In this document: positions 1 through 8,506 of the stretch, one piece after another
Layout: every line of letters starts with the position of its first letter
Numbering within the stretch: the first letter of the stretch is position 1
The notes under the pieces: model-generated
What the model saw: only the letters and a program-made list of their open reading frames with translations
Databases searched by the model: none
What the model was told of the DNA's origin: nothing
NCBI GenBank assembly: GCA_934700895.1
Contig: CAKUXV010000001.1
Location: 62,001 to 126,000 of the forward strand
Direction of reading: 5' to 3'
Length of the DNA stretch: 64,000 nt
DNA from: an uncultured Bacilli bacterium
GTDB taxonomy: Bacteria > Bacillota_I > Bacilli_A > RFN20 > CAG-826
Position numbers and translations under genes: made by a program

Positions 1-1677
1 GAATTCTTGGAGAAGATGAAAGAAGCCAAAGACAAGAAGGAAGACGTCGATTTAATCGGTCAGTTTGGCGTTGGTTTCTATAGCGCCTTCATGGTGGCGA
101 AAAAGATTGAAGTCTACACTAAGGATTTGGAAGGCAACGCCTATAAGTTCTCAAGCGATGGCGTAGAGACCTATACGATTGAAGATGATCCAAATAGTTT
201 CTTGCCGGATTCCGGCTCGGCGGTTCGCGTCTATTTAAAAGACGACGAAGAAGACGAGAAGTATTCGACCTACCTTGAAGAATGGACCCTTTCTCGTTTG
301 GTGAAGAAATATAGCGATTTCATCCGTTATCCGATTCAACAAAAGGTGAAGAAATCCGTCCAGGACGTCGACGCGGATGGCAAGCCCATCAAAGACAAGT
401 ATCACGATGAAGAAGTGATCGAGACGCTTAATTCGATGGTTCCGTTATGGAAAAAAGCAAAAAAAGACGTCACGGATAAAGACCTCAACGAATTCTACAA
501 GAATCGGTTCAACGATTACGAAGACCCGATGTTAGCGATGAATATTAAGGTCGAGGGAACCTTGGAATATAACGCGCTTGTTTATATTCCTGCCCGCGCC
601 CCCTATAACCTCTATTCTCAAAACTATGAAAAAGGCTTGGCTCTTTATGCCAAGGGAGTCTTCATTGAGGAGAAAAACAAAGAACTCGTCCCCGATTACT
701 TGAAGTTCCTCCGTGGTTTAATCGATTCCGAGGATTTGCAGTTGAACATCTCCCGTGAAATGCTTCAAAAGAATCCTTTGCTATCGAAGGTAGCCAAAAA
801 CATTGAAAAGAAGGTCGTCGACCGTTTGATTCAATGGAAGAAAGAGGATTATGAGAAATACCTCGAATTCTGGAAGGAATATGGATCCTTCATTAAGTTC
901 GGCATCTATAGCTCCTATGGAATGAAGAAGGAAGAACTTCAGGATCTATTGGTCTTTGATCATCTAAATGGGGATAAGCCTATTTCGTTAGACGACTATA
1001 AAGCCGCTTTGAAGGAAGGGCAAAAGACCATTTGGTATGTCTCGGGAAAGACGATTGAATCGCTGAAAATGCTGCCGGAGATGGCTAAATACCGTAAATC
1101 TGGGGAAGACGTGTTGCTTTTAACCAACGACATCGATGAATTCACTCTCCAAGCGATGCAGGAATTCAAAGAACTGTCCTTCAAGAACATCACTGCGGAA
1201 GATAAAGAATCCTTAAGCGAAGAAGAGAAGAAAGAAATCGAATCCTTGTCGACGGAACACCGTCGCTTCTTGGATGACGTGAAGTCTGCTTTGAATGGAA
1301 AAGTGGATGACGTGGATTTCTCGTTGCAGCTCGAAGATGCGCCGGTATCGATCTCGACCAAGAATGGCTTAAGCATGCAGATGGCGAAGACCCTTAATGA
1401 GAATCCGGAGACGGATGCTCATCCAGAAGAAAAAGTCCAAGCTCAAAAGGTTTTGAACATCAACCCGAACCACCCGTTGTTTAGAAGCCTTGCCAATGTG
1501 ACGGACGAAAAAGAAATCGCCGCGGTCGGACATTTGCTTTACGATGAAGCGATGCTTGCCGAAGGGTTTGAAATCGAAGACAAAGCCGAATTTGTGAAAA
1601 ACTTGAACGCCTTGTTCGAGAAAGCCTATCCAAGCAACGAAAAAGAAGCGATTGTCGACGAAGACAAAGAGGCTTAA
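1..1677 (+). CDS. htpG: Chaperone protein HtpG (Hsp90 family), 5' end missing
   Basis: This is the bacterial Hsp90 chaperone, an ATP-dependent dimer that remodels client proteins in the cytoplasm. The frame is open from the first base, so the start lies outside the window. About 558 codons remain against roughly 620-630 in the family. The fragment begins just before the GHKL ATP-binding glycine box (GQFGVGFYSAF, about residues 20-30 of the fragment), so the first nucleotide-binding motif is lost at the edge. The middle domain has the conserved SREMLQ segment that carries the catalytic arginine loop. The acidic, Lys/Glu-rich C-terminus fits the dimerisation domain. A strong hairpin terminator follows the stop, so it probably ends its transcription unit. 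Identity is secure from the two motifs and overall length. Confidence 0.96.
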   Translation, partial: EFLEKMKEAKDKKEDVDLIGQFGVGFYSAFMVAKKIEVYTKDLEGNAYKFSSDGVETYTIEDDPNSFLPDSGSAVRVYLKDDEEDEKYSTYLEEWTLSRLVKKYSDFIRYPIQQKVKKSVQDVDADGKPIKDKYHDEEVIETLNSMVPLWKKAKKDVTDKDLNEFYKNRFNDYEDPMLAMNIKVEGTLEYNALVYIPARAPYNLYSQNYEKGLALYAKGVFIEEKNKELVPDYLKFLRGLIDSEDLQLNISREMLQKNPLLSKVAKNIEKKVVDRLIQWKKEDYEKYLEFWKEYGSFIKFGIYSSYGMKKEELQDLLVFDHLNGDKPISLDDYKAALKEGQKTIWYVSGKTIESLKMLPEMAKYRKSGEDVLLLTNDIDEFTLQAMQEFKELSFKNITAEDKESLSEEEKKEIESLSTEHRRFLDDVKSALNGKVDDVDFSLQLEDAPVSISTKNGLSMQMAKTLNENPETDAHPEEKVQAQKVLNINPNHPLFRSLANVTDEKEIAAVGHLLYDEAMLAEGFEIEDKAEFVKNLNALFEKAYPSNEKEAIVDEDKEA

Positions 1678-1691
1678 GAACCGTAGATATC

Positions 1692-1733
1692 CATGCGAAA
1701 GGCTGCCAGTTAAAGAGGCGGCCTTTTCGTATG
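1692..1733 (+). terminator. Rho-independent terminator after htpG
   Basis: GGCTGCC at 1701-1707 pairs with GGCGGCC at 1717-1723 (one G-T wobble) around a 9-base loop. The stem extends outwards through the A-run and T-run at 1698-1700 and 1724-1727. It lies 24 bases after the htpG stop codon. Confidence 0.8.
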
Positions 1734-1961
1734 CAAGATTTGAAGAGTTTCTAAACACGGAGTTGAAATCGATATCCGCATCCCCTATTTTTTTGCGTAA
1801 ATACATTGACTGTAACTGGAACGCAGGTTGCTTAAAGGTGTTGCGCAAACATAAAACCCGAGCACTTGAAAGACTTTTGCCTTTTTAAAAAGCCCGTTTC
1901 CACGCTTGCTTGCTTTTTCCATATATATCCTAAAAGTAATCAAACCATGGAGAGATGCCGT

Positions 1962-2518
1962 ATGAATAAGCGCAATTCTTTTGTCTTCATCGGCGGTTTG
2001 GCAGTTTTAACGGGGCACAACTCCACCTCGGAGACTCCGCCGGAGCCTATTGAATGCCTTTTGGCCGTGATGAATAACTTCGCTTCACACGGTGGGAAAG
2101 AAGAATCTTTTTATAAACTTATTCATGACTGCGACTTGGTTGAATACCGAAACGAAATAGGGGAGTTCCGTTAAAATTAGAAGATTTTGGTATGGATTTC
2201 GACCAATTAATCGGTGGAGACGCCCTTGACATTACCTTGGAAGGGACAGGATAAGTTGCGGTACAAGCTCTTTTGCCCGGCGATGCTTTATAAACGATCA
2301 AATCGATAGGATCGAAGTCAGCTATGTCGATGTTTATTCGGCTGTTATCCGTCAGAGTGGAGACGATATTTTTTTCTTATGCAGATGGCTCCGAAGGACC
2401 CGAGATTGGTTTATCTGAATCGCGCGTCGGCTATTGCTTAAGTAAAAACAACGAGACCACCGTGAAAATGAAATTCAAGGACTACGAGGACGGAACGGCT
2501 CTTTATTACGCCTATTAA
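1962..2518 (+). pseudogene. Decayed small secreted or lipoprotein gene, at least two frameshifts
   Basis: I do not recognise the family. A ribosome site (GGAGAG, 1949-1954) precedes ATG 1962, which opens a 70-codon frame. Its N-terminus looks like a lipoprotein signal peptide, with a short basic start, a hydrophobic stretch and LTGHNS, where a lipobox would read LTGC. The frame stops at 2174. Coding-like sequence then continues in other frames: LEDFGMDFDQLIGGDAL, further stops, then EVSYVDVYSAVIRQSGDD, then in yet another frame YADGSEGPEIGLSESRVG to a stop at 2518. The pieces read as one acidic, Gly/Asp-rich extracytoplasmic protein of about 180 residues. The loss of the lipobox cysteine together with frame breaks and stops points to real decay rather than a single sequencing error. 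That all pieces belong to one gene is inference. Confidence 0.55.
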
Positions 2519-2584
2519 TAACCCTTTGTACTATAAGTTGCCTGTACGATGATTATAATCCGCGATAAAACTATCTAATGTAAC

Positions 2585-2619
2585 AGGCCGTCTTCCAGTT
2601 ATCGGGAGACGGCCTTTTT
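2585..2619 (+). terminator. Rho-independent terminator
   Basis: AGGCCGTCT (2585-2593) pairs perfectly with AGACGGCCT (2607-2615) and is followed by five T on the plus strand. It ends the decayed gene upstream and also abuts the 3' end of the minus-strand epimerase gene. Confidence 0.85.
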
Positions 2620-2620
2620 G

Positions 2621-3511
2621 CTATTCCATATCGAAGGAATAGGAGTAGATGAATGTTTTCCCCGCCGCTAAATGGATGAGGTTTTTCTTTTTTTCCAAAT
2701 CCTTTTCTAAAGGCAAAACATCAGGAGTAGATAGCCATGGCTCAATGGCGACGAAATCTCCTTTTAAATCCCTCCACAAACATAGATGAGGGGCAGTTCC
2801 TAAATGGAAACGAATTTTAGAACCATCTTTCTTATTTAAAACAACATCTTTGAAGTCCCTTGAGTCAAGAATTGCCGTGTCTACTTTTCGGAAGAAATCG
2901 GAGGATAAATCCATGACGTTATTTTGGAGTCCAGGAACTATCAGGAGACGATTGCTGACAAATCCTCCCGGCAACAATTCTGTCATTTTGATTTCTTCTT
3001 TGCAGGGCGGAAGAAGAAGGGTGTTCCCGGAAGTTTCCAAAAGTCCATTGGAATCTTTTTGACAAGGGACGCGGAACGCAGGATGGCCACCAAGACCGAA
3101 TATTAGGGTACTGTCCCCCTTGTTTTGGATTTCATAAGTGACTTGAACCCCATGAGGCAAAAGAGAGAAAGCGGCCTTTGCTTCAAAGGGGAAGGGGTAA
3201 TGGATTAATGTTTCTTCGTTGGAGATAAAAACGATTTCAATGGTGTTCTCGGATACTTTTCTTCCTCGCCCTTCTTGATTTAACAGTAGGCCATGCATTG
3301 GCATGGTATAGGTTTTGCCGCGATAAAGATAACTCCCATTGACCATTCTTCCCGTGAAGGGGAAGAGAAAATGATCCTGACGTTGCCAAGATTCTGGAAG
3401 AGGTTGATAGAAGAGTTCTTCGTTTCGGGTTTTATCAAAAACGGAGGTGAGGTTTCCTCCAAATGAAGTGACTCCGATCCGTAAAACGTTATTTTCTAAA
3501 GTGTAGTTCAT
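2621..3511 (-). CDS. Aldose 1-epimerase family protein (LacX/GalM-like)
   Basis: A predicted cytoplasmic sugar mutarotase of 296 aa that would interconvert alpha and beta anomers of an aldose or a related sugar. The family signature is visible as GGHPAF, which holds the catalytic histidine, and as VAIEPW near the C-terminus, which holds the general-base glutamate. The length suits the LacX-type subgroup. I chose ATG 3511 (MNYTLENN) because conserved beta-sandwich sequence starts there; an upstream ATG at 3613 would add 34 residues unlike the family. No Shine-Dalgarno sequence precedes 3511. A CATAAT box ends six bases before the ATG (3518-3523), so a leaderless transcript is possible. It is divergent from the GH20/GH95 operon and probably serves the same sugar pathway. 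The substrate cannot be told from sequence. Confidence 0.85.
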   Translation of the reverse strand: MNYTLENNVLRIGVTSFGGNLTSVFDKTRNEELFYQPLPESWQRQDHFLFPFTGRMVNGSYLYRGKTYTMPMHGLLLNQEGRGRKVSENTIEIVFISNEETLIHYPFPFEAKAAFSLLPHGVQVTYEIQNKGDSTLIFGLGGHPAFRVPCQKDSNGLLETSGNTLLLPPCKEEIKMTELLPGGFVSNRLLIVPGLQNNVMDLSSDFFRKVDTAILDSRDFKDVVLNKKDGSKIRFHLGTAPHLCLWRDLKGDFVAIEPWLSTPDVLPLEKDLEKKKNLIHLAAGKTFIYSYSFDME

Positions 3512-3558
3512 GCGTTCATTATGGCATAAAGAAGGTTTTGGGCCTATGGAATCTAATA

Positions 3559-3578
3559 AAACCAGGTTTTGCTGGTTT
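3559..3578. promoter_or_regulatory. Inverted repeat between divergent sugar genes, candidate operator
   Basis: AAACCAG (3559-3565) and CTGGTTT (3572-3578) form a perfect 7-bp inverted repeat with a 6-base spacer. It lies in the 166-bp gap between the divergent epimerase and GH20 starts, where one repressor could serve both. No regulator gene is adjacent. The role is inference. Confidence 0.4.
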
Positions 3579-3677
3579 GTTTTTTGTACAAGTTTTTCAT
3601 GTTTTTTACTCATGATGAAAATAGGAAGAAACGATTAGAAGAATTCCATGTACAATCAAGCTAACAGAGGATTTTGC

Positions 3678-5294
3678 ATGCAAGGATATCAGCATTTCGG
3701 TGTCATGGTCGACGTTTCCCGCAATGGGGTTTTAAATCACGACGAATTGATTCGTTTTGTGGATTTGATCGCCAAGATTGGCTATGACACGTTAGAACTT
3801 TATAGCGAAGACATTTATGAAATCGATGGGGAGCCTTATTTTGGATATCTTCGTGGGGCCTATTCCAAGAAGGAAATCCAAGAAATGGATCGTTATTGCG
3901 CTTCCAAGGGAATAGAACTCATTCCTTGTATCCAAACTTTGGCCCATTTCACGAATCCGGCTAAACTGGGCTGCTTCCAAAAACTGCTTGATATCGACGA
4001 TATCCTTAATGTGGATAAGCCAGAGGTGTACGAATTCATTGAGCGCTTGATTGCCAATGTCCGATCCTGTTTCACTTCAAAAAACCTCAATATTGGAATG
4101 GATGAGGCCTATAACCTTGGATATGGGAAACATCTCCGGGAATATGGGTACGAAAAGCAAGGCGAAATCATCGCCCGTCATTTGGAACGCGTGGCTAAGA
4201 TTGCCAAAAAATATGATTTTGACTGCCACATGTGGGGCGATATGTTTGTTCGTTTGTCCAATAACGGCCATTACTTGGATGAAATCGATATCGAGAATTT
4301 CCACGCTCCCAAAGAGGTGGTGAATCGAATTCCTTCTAACGTCAGCCTCGCCTATTGGGATTATGGTCACGAAGACCCCCATTTCTATGACCGCATGTTT
4401 GAATTTTATGGCGAATTCCACCATCCCGTTTGGTTCGCGGGAGCTGGATATACCTGGCGTGGATTCTGCCCACAAAACGCCTATTCGCTTAGTCTATTGA
4501 AAGCTTCTTTCCAAAGCATGAGAAAAAACCGCGTGGAACATTATCTCCTTACCCTTTGGGGAGATAATGGAAAAGAATGTTCCCTTTATGAGGCCTTGCC
4601 CGTCATCTTTGCTGCTTCCGAGTTTGCCAAAGGGAATGAAGATATTTCAGATATCGCAAGGAAAATGAAGGGCGTCCTTGGATTATCCTTTGAAGATTTC
4701 CTGCTTTTAGATAAGCCGAACTTAGGAACTGTGAAAGGCGAGCCGCTTGGCGGCGCCAATAGCCTCTCCAAGTGCCTGCTTTATTCCGACCCCTTGATGG
4801 GTGTCTATGACTTGGACTTCAAAGAACTGGATCCCATGGATTTTAAGACGATGAAAATAGAAATCGAAGAAGCGGGAAAACGAAACGAACCCTATCGATA
4901 CGTATTCGATATGGTTGCTGCGTTGTGCGGAGTTTTGGAACATAAAGCCTATTGGGGAATCAAGGCCCATGAAGCTTATTTTGCCCAAGACAAAAAGCAA
5001 CTAAAGGTCCTTTGCGACGAATGCGATGACATCATAGTTTCTTTAAATGTTTTCCAACGCTCGTTCGAAAAATTATGGCTAAAGGAAAACAAGGCCTTTG
5101 GCTATGAAATCCAATGTGCGCGACTTGGTGGATTAAAAGAACGGATGGCCTATGCAAAACGCCGTTTAAGCGCTTATCTAAAGGGAGAAATCGATTCGAT
5201 GGAAGAACTAGAAGCGAAGCAACTTCCTTCTTATCGCCCCGAAGGGCTTCGCGTGAATAATTACCGTTGGTCGGTTTCTACGAGCGAAATCTAA
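3678..5294 (+). CDS. Glycoside hydrolase family 20, predicted beta-N-acetylhexosaminidase
   Basis: Predicted exo-acting enzyme that removes terminal GlcNAc or GalNAc from oligosaccharides by substrate-assisted catalysis. The 538-aa protein is a single (beta/alpha)8-type domain without signal peptide, so it acts in the cytoplasm. The GH20 catalytic Asp-Glu pair is seen as NIGMDEA (D142, E143), preceded by strands such as IELIPCIQTLAHF typical of the family. The closest described type is the cytoplasmic streptococcal GH20C form. That comparison is from memory. ATG 3678 is preferred over ATG 3648 because AGAGGA (3666-3671) sits six bases upstream. The GH95 fucosidase gene follows after 12 bases in one operon, which suggests joint breakdown of fucosylated, hexosamine-containing host glycans. 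The exact linkage is unknown. Confidence 0.75.
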   Translation: MQGYQHFGVMVDVSRNGVLNHDELIRFVDLIAKIGYDTLELYSEDIYEIDGEPYFGYLRGAYSKKEIQEMDRYCASKGIELIPCIQTLAHFTNPAKLGCFQKLLDIDDILNVDKPEVYEFIERLIANVRSCFTSKNLNIGMDEAYNLGYGKHLREYGYEKQGEIIARHLERVAKIAKKYDFDCHMWGDMFVRLSNNGHYLDEIDIENFHAPKEVVNRIPSNVSLAYWDYGHEDPHFYDRMFEFYGEFHHPVWFAGAGYTWRGFCPQNAYSLSLLKASFQSMRKNRVEHYLLTLWGDNGKECSLYEALPVIFAASEFAKGNEDISDIARKMKGVLGLSFEDFLLLDKPNLGTVKGEPLGGANSLSKCLLYSDPLMGVYDLDFKELDPMDFKTMKIEIEEAGKRNEPYRYVFDMVAALCGVLEHKAYWGIKAHEAYFAQDKKQLKVLCDECDDIIVSLNVFQRSFEKLWLKENKAFGYEIQCARLGGLKERMAYAKRRLSAYLKGEIDSMEELEAKQLPSYRPEGLRVNNYRWSVSTSEI

Positions 5295-5306
5295 AAAAGG
5301 TGGTTT

Positions 5307-7925
5307 ATGAAGAAATTAGAATTACGTTATGGGCAACCTGCGCCCATGAATATCGAAGGATGGGAAAAATATTCCCTTCCGATTGGAAATGGGTATTTCG
5401 GTGCAAGTGTGTTCGGCGGGATTGAAGACGAGGAAATCCAATTCACCACGAATGAATATGCGAACGATTATCCACATGGGGGTGTTTCCTCCTTTTCGGA
5501 GATTCATATCGCCTATCAACCTAAAAATAACATCTCGGACTACATCCGTTCTTTGTCTCTTCGAACCGGGTGCGCGTCTTCTTCGTTTTTCGATGGAAGC
5601 AATCACATCCAAAAGGAATGCTTTTGTTCTTATCCCGATCATTGCTTTGCTTTTTCCATCGAAGCGAATCAACCCATCGATTTGAATATCGGCCTCCTCA
5701 TCTCCTATTTGGGAAAGCGCAGCATTGAAGATGGCGGAAGAGAAGGACGCGTCTATTTTGAAAAAAATGTTCTTGTGATGCGAGGAACCCATCCTGCCAA
5801 AAATCTGATTTACGAAGGACGGCTGGGAGTTATTTCCAATGGAAAAGTGGAACAAAAAGAAATGAGTTTTTGCATCAAAGGAGCGACCCACGTATCGATT
5901 TTCTATGCGGCAGGGACTTCTTATTTGCTTTGTCCAAAGACTTTCTTCAGCCATAAGGCGGAAGGGAAAGATCCTCATGAAGATGTTACGAAGCGTCTTC
6001 AAAATGCGATGGGGATTGGCTATGCCGAGTTAAAAGAACGCCATGTCCAAGATTACGTCTCCTTAATGGGCCGCGTGGATTTGGATCTTGGAGGAAAAGA
6101 AGATGCCCGTTATACGGATGAATTATTAGAAAGCTTCCGCCAAGGCGAATCCATCCCGTATTTAGAAGAGCTGTATTTCCAATATGGACGCCACCTTTTG
6201 GTTTCTTCTTCTCGGAAAGGCAGCTTGCCTGCTTCCTTGCAAGGAGTATGGACGGCCCACGATAAATCGCCGTGGGGGAGCGGATTCTGGCATAACATCA
6301 ATATCCAGATGAATTATTGGCCGGCTTTTGTGACGAATCTTGGCAAGACTTTTGATGCCTACGCGGATTTCTTCTTGGCCTATTTGCCTTATGCTCAAAC
6401 GAGTGCCTCTAAATGGGTGCAGGAAGAAAATCCCACCTCCTATGAAGAAGGGGAAGGAAAATGCGGTTGGATCATCGGAACGGGTGCTTTTGCCTATGAA
6501 ATTGAGGGCATGCGTCATCAAACCCATTCGGGCCCTGGGACCGGAGGAATGACCAGTCGTTTGTTCTATGATGCCTACGCCTTTACCTTGGATCAGGATT
6601 TTGCAGCCAAATACGTTGAACCTGCGGTCCACGGCATGGCGAAATTCTTTGTCCGCTGCGTCAAAAAATATGACGATAAATATCTTTGCTCGTATTCTGC
6701 TTCCCCCGAACAGCTTCTGGGCGGACACTGGGTATTAAGCGATCCTGCCCAGCAATATTATCACACGGTTGGCTGCGCGTTTGATGAGCAAATGATGCAG
6801 GATAATGCTTTAAACGACCTACGTATCGCCGCAGTTTTAGGAAAAGAAGACGACACGACGAAATTAGAACGTCTTCAAGCCAACCATTATGATCCTGTCC
6901 AAATCGGTTACAGCGGACAAATCAAGGAATACCAAGAAGAACATTTCTATGGGGAAATCGGCGAATATCATCACCGTCATCTTTCTCAACTCGTTGGCTT
7001 GATGCCGGGAAGCTTAATCACCCATCAAACCCCTGCTTGGTTAGACGCGGCAAAACGCACCTTGGAACTTCGCGGGGATTTCTCTACTGGTTGGGCTTTG
7101 GCGCACCGCCTTTGCTGCTGGGCTCGTGTTGGGGATGGTGACCATTGCTATCGTTTGCTGAGAATGCTCCTAGAAAAGAAGACCCACCCGAACCTTTGGG
7201 ACGTCCATCCGCCTTTCCAAATCGATGGAAATTTCGGAGCAACAGCAGGCATCGCCGAAATGCTCCTTCAAAGTCATGAAGGATATATTTCTTTGCTGCC
7301 TGCCTTGCCTTCTGCTTGGAAAAAGGTGTCTTTCCGCGGACTAAAAGCCCGTGGCAATTTTGAAATTTCTTGTTGTTATGAAAACGGCGTGATTCAAGAA
7401 GTTCGTCTTCTCTCCCTGAAAGGGCAAGAGGCACGGATTCGTTACGAGGGCATTACCCACGCGATTCAGGTGGAAAGCGAAGAAGGGGTGTACGCCAACG
7501 TCGAAGGGGCGGAAGTCTCTTTCCCAACGATTCCAGGGCATACCTATGTGATAAAAGGGTTTGTTCCTTTAGAAGTCTTTGCCCCCGTTGAATGTTTTCA
7601 AGCTTCTTATGCGATGGACGGCGTGCATCTATCTTGGCAAGGAAGCGGGCCTTTCGCTTTGTATCGCGCGGAAGGGGACTCCCCCCGTTACCAATTGCTT
7701 GCCGTGTTAGAACGTTCTTCTTTCCTCGACAAGGACTTTTCGATGAAGCGAAAGGGGAGACTAACTTACAAAGTGATGCCCGCTCACCGGGCAAGCCAAG
7801 AGAAAAATGGGGCTTTGGCCTTCCTTTCTCCCGCTAGTGAGTTAGAAGAAGATCGTTACCAACTAAAAATCGCGGTGAATAACCAATTCGCTGAGAAGAT
7901 TGGCTGGAGCGAAAAAGACGATTAA
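5307..7925 (+). CDS. Glycoside hydrolase family 95 alpha-L-fucosidase
   Basis: Predicted inverting alpha-L-fucosidase (872 aa), usually specific for terminal alpha-1,2-fucose of milk or mucin glycans. GH95 catalytic landmarks are visible: NINIQMNYW near residue 330 (the paired asparagines that activate water), SASPEQ near 467 (general acid glutamate) and FQIDGNFG near 637 (aspartate). HRHLSQLVGLMPG is also family-typical. There is no signal peptide, so the enzyme would work on imported oligosaccharides. The last 120 residues after the GH95 beta-sandwich look like a fibronectin-III-like add-on, making the protein longer than the family average. AGGTGG precedes the ATG. The gene is translated just after GH20. 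Its stop overlaps the convergent nrdG stop by three bases, and a terminator hairpin lies inside the end of nrdG. Confidence 0.88.
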   Translation: MKKLELRYGQPAPMNIEGWEKYSLPIGNGYFGASVFGGIEDEEIQFTTNEYANDYPHGGVSSFSEIHIAYQPKNNISDYIRSLSLRTGCASSSFFDGSNHIQKECFCSYPDHCFAFSIEANQPIDLNIGLLISYLGKRSIEDGGREGRVYFEKNVLVMRGTHPAKNLIYEGRLGVISNGKVEQKEMSFCIKGATHVSIFYAAGTSYLLCPKTFFSHKAEGKDPHEDVTKRLQNAMGIGYAELKERHVQDYVSLMGRVDLDLGGKEDARYTDELLESFRQGESIPYLEELYFQYGRHLLVSSSRKGSLPASLQGVWTAHDKSPWGSGFWHNINIQMNYWPAFVTNLGKTFDAYADFFLAYLPYAQTSASKWVQEENPTSYEEGEGKCGWIIGTGAFAYEIEGMRHQTHSGPGTGGMTSRLFYDAYAFTLDQDFAAKYVEPAVHGMAKFFVRCVKKYDDKYLCSYSASPEQLLGGHWVLSDPAQQYYHTVGCAFDEQMMQDNALNDLRIAAVLGKEDDTTKLERLQANHYDPVQIGYSGQIKEYQEEHFYGEIGEYHHRHLSQLVGLMPGSLITHQTPAWLDAAKRTLELRGDFSTGWALAHRLCCWARVGDGDHCYRLLRMLLEKKTHPNLWDVHPPFQIDGNFGATAGIAEMLLQSHEGYISLLPALPSAWKKVSFRGLKARGNFEISCCYENGVIQEVRLLSLKGQEARIRYEGITHAIQVESEEGVYANVEGAEVSFPTIPGHTYVIKGFVPLEVFAPVECFQASYAMDGVHLSWQGSGPFALYRAEGDSPRYQLLAVLERSSFLDKDFSMKRKGRLTYKVMPAHRASQEKNGALAFLSPASELEEDRYQLKIAVNNQFAEKIGWSEKDD

Positions 7926-8458
7926 AGAAGAGAACTTTCTTGAAGCGGGGATAAGATGATACGCCCCGCTTTTCTTGTTTGGGGGATATCGATGATCCGT
8001 TGATTGGTAGACCCGCGGAAATTTAAAGAGATGTTTTTGTTTTCTTCTTGAAAGGGTCCATCCACGAGGATATCAATTTTATCTAAAATGGAATTCGTGA
8101 AGGGCGTGTAGCGTTTTCCGCCTGGCAAAAGGTCTTCGTAATGGAATCCGGTATACATCCAAATGGTCTTTTTAGGGTTCATTTCGTGGACGCGTTTAAC
8201 TAAAGGGAGAAGGGCGGGCTGATTTTCGATTTCAAAGGGTTCGCCTCCTAAAATCGTTAATCCGTCGTAGTAGGATTTTTTTAGTTCTTCGATGATTTTA
8301 TCTTCCACCTCTTGGGTATAGGGCTCTCCAAAAGAGAAGTCCCAAGTTTCGGGCTGAAAGCATCCCGGACAATGATTCGTGCATCCCGAAACAAATAAGG
8401 TGAGACGAATCCCCACTCCGTTAGCACTGTCGGCGATCATGATTTGTCCGTAATGCAT
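7922..8458 (-). CDS. nrdG: Anaerobic ribonucleotide reductase activating protein (radical SAM)
   Basis: NrdG uses a 4Fe-4S cluster and S-adenosylmethionine to create the glycyl radical on NrdD. The radical SAM motif CTNHCPGC (C26, C30, C33) and the SAM-binding GGEPF segment are visible. The length of 178 aa fits the short NrdG class. Two ATG codons are adjacent (8461 and 8458). AGGAGG at 8465-8470 lies three bases from the first and six from the second, so the second is the better start. It lies 48 bases downstream of nrdD, with a hairpin in the gap. Its final codons carry the terminator of the opposing fucosidase operon. Confidence 0.95.
   Translation of the reverse strand: MHYGQIMIADSANGVGIRLTLFVSGCTNHCPGCFQPETWDFSFGEPYTQEVEDKIIEELKKSYYDGLTILGGEPFEIENQPALLPLVKRVHEMNPKKTIWMYTGFHYEDLLPGGKRYTPFTNSILDKIDILVDGPFQEENKNISLNFRGSTNQRIIDIPQTRKAGRIILSPLQESSLL
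7943..7974 (+). terminator. Terminator of the GH20-GH95 operon, inside nrdG
   Basis: AAGCGGGG (7943-7950) pairs with CCCCGCTT (7964-7971) and is followed by TTTC and more T on the plus strand. The minus strand has no T-run after the stem, so it should stop only plus-strand transcripts although it lies within nrdG codons. Confidence 0.7.
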
Positions 8459-8474
8459 CATTGTCCTCCTATCG

Positions 8475-8501
8475 AAAAGCCACAAGGAATCCCTGTGGCT
8501 T
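8475..8501 (-). terminator. Hairpin between nrdD and nrdG, possible partial terminator
   Basis: On the minus strand AAGCCACA pairs with TGTGGCTT around a 9-base loop and is followed by four T and then the nrdG ribosome site. It may stabilise the nrdD mRNA or lower nrdG output relative to nrdD. The T-run is short. Confidence 0.5.
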
Positions 8502-8506
8502 CTATT

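Noticed and set aside
1369..1848. Minus-strand frame of 159 codons across the end of htpG
   Set aside because: Overlaps htpG and its terminator; composition is that of a shadow frame.
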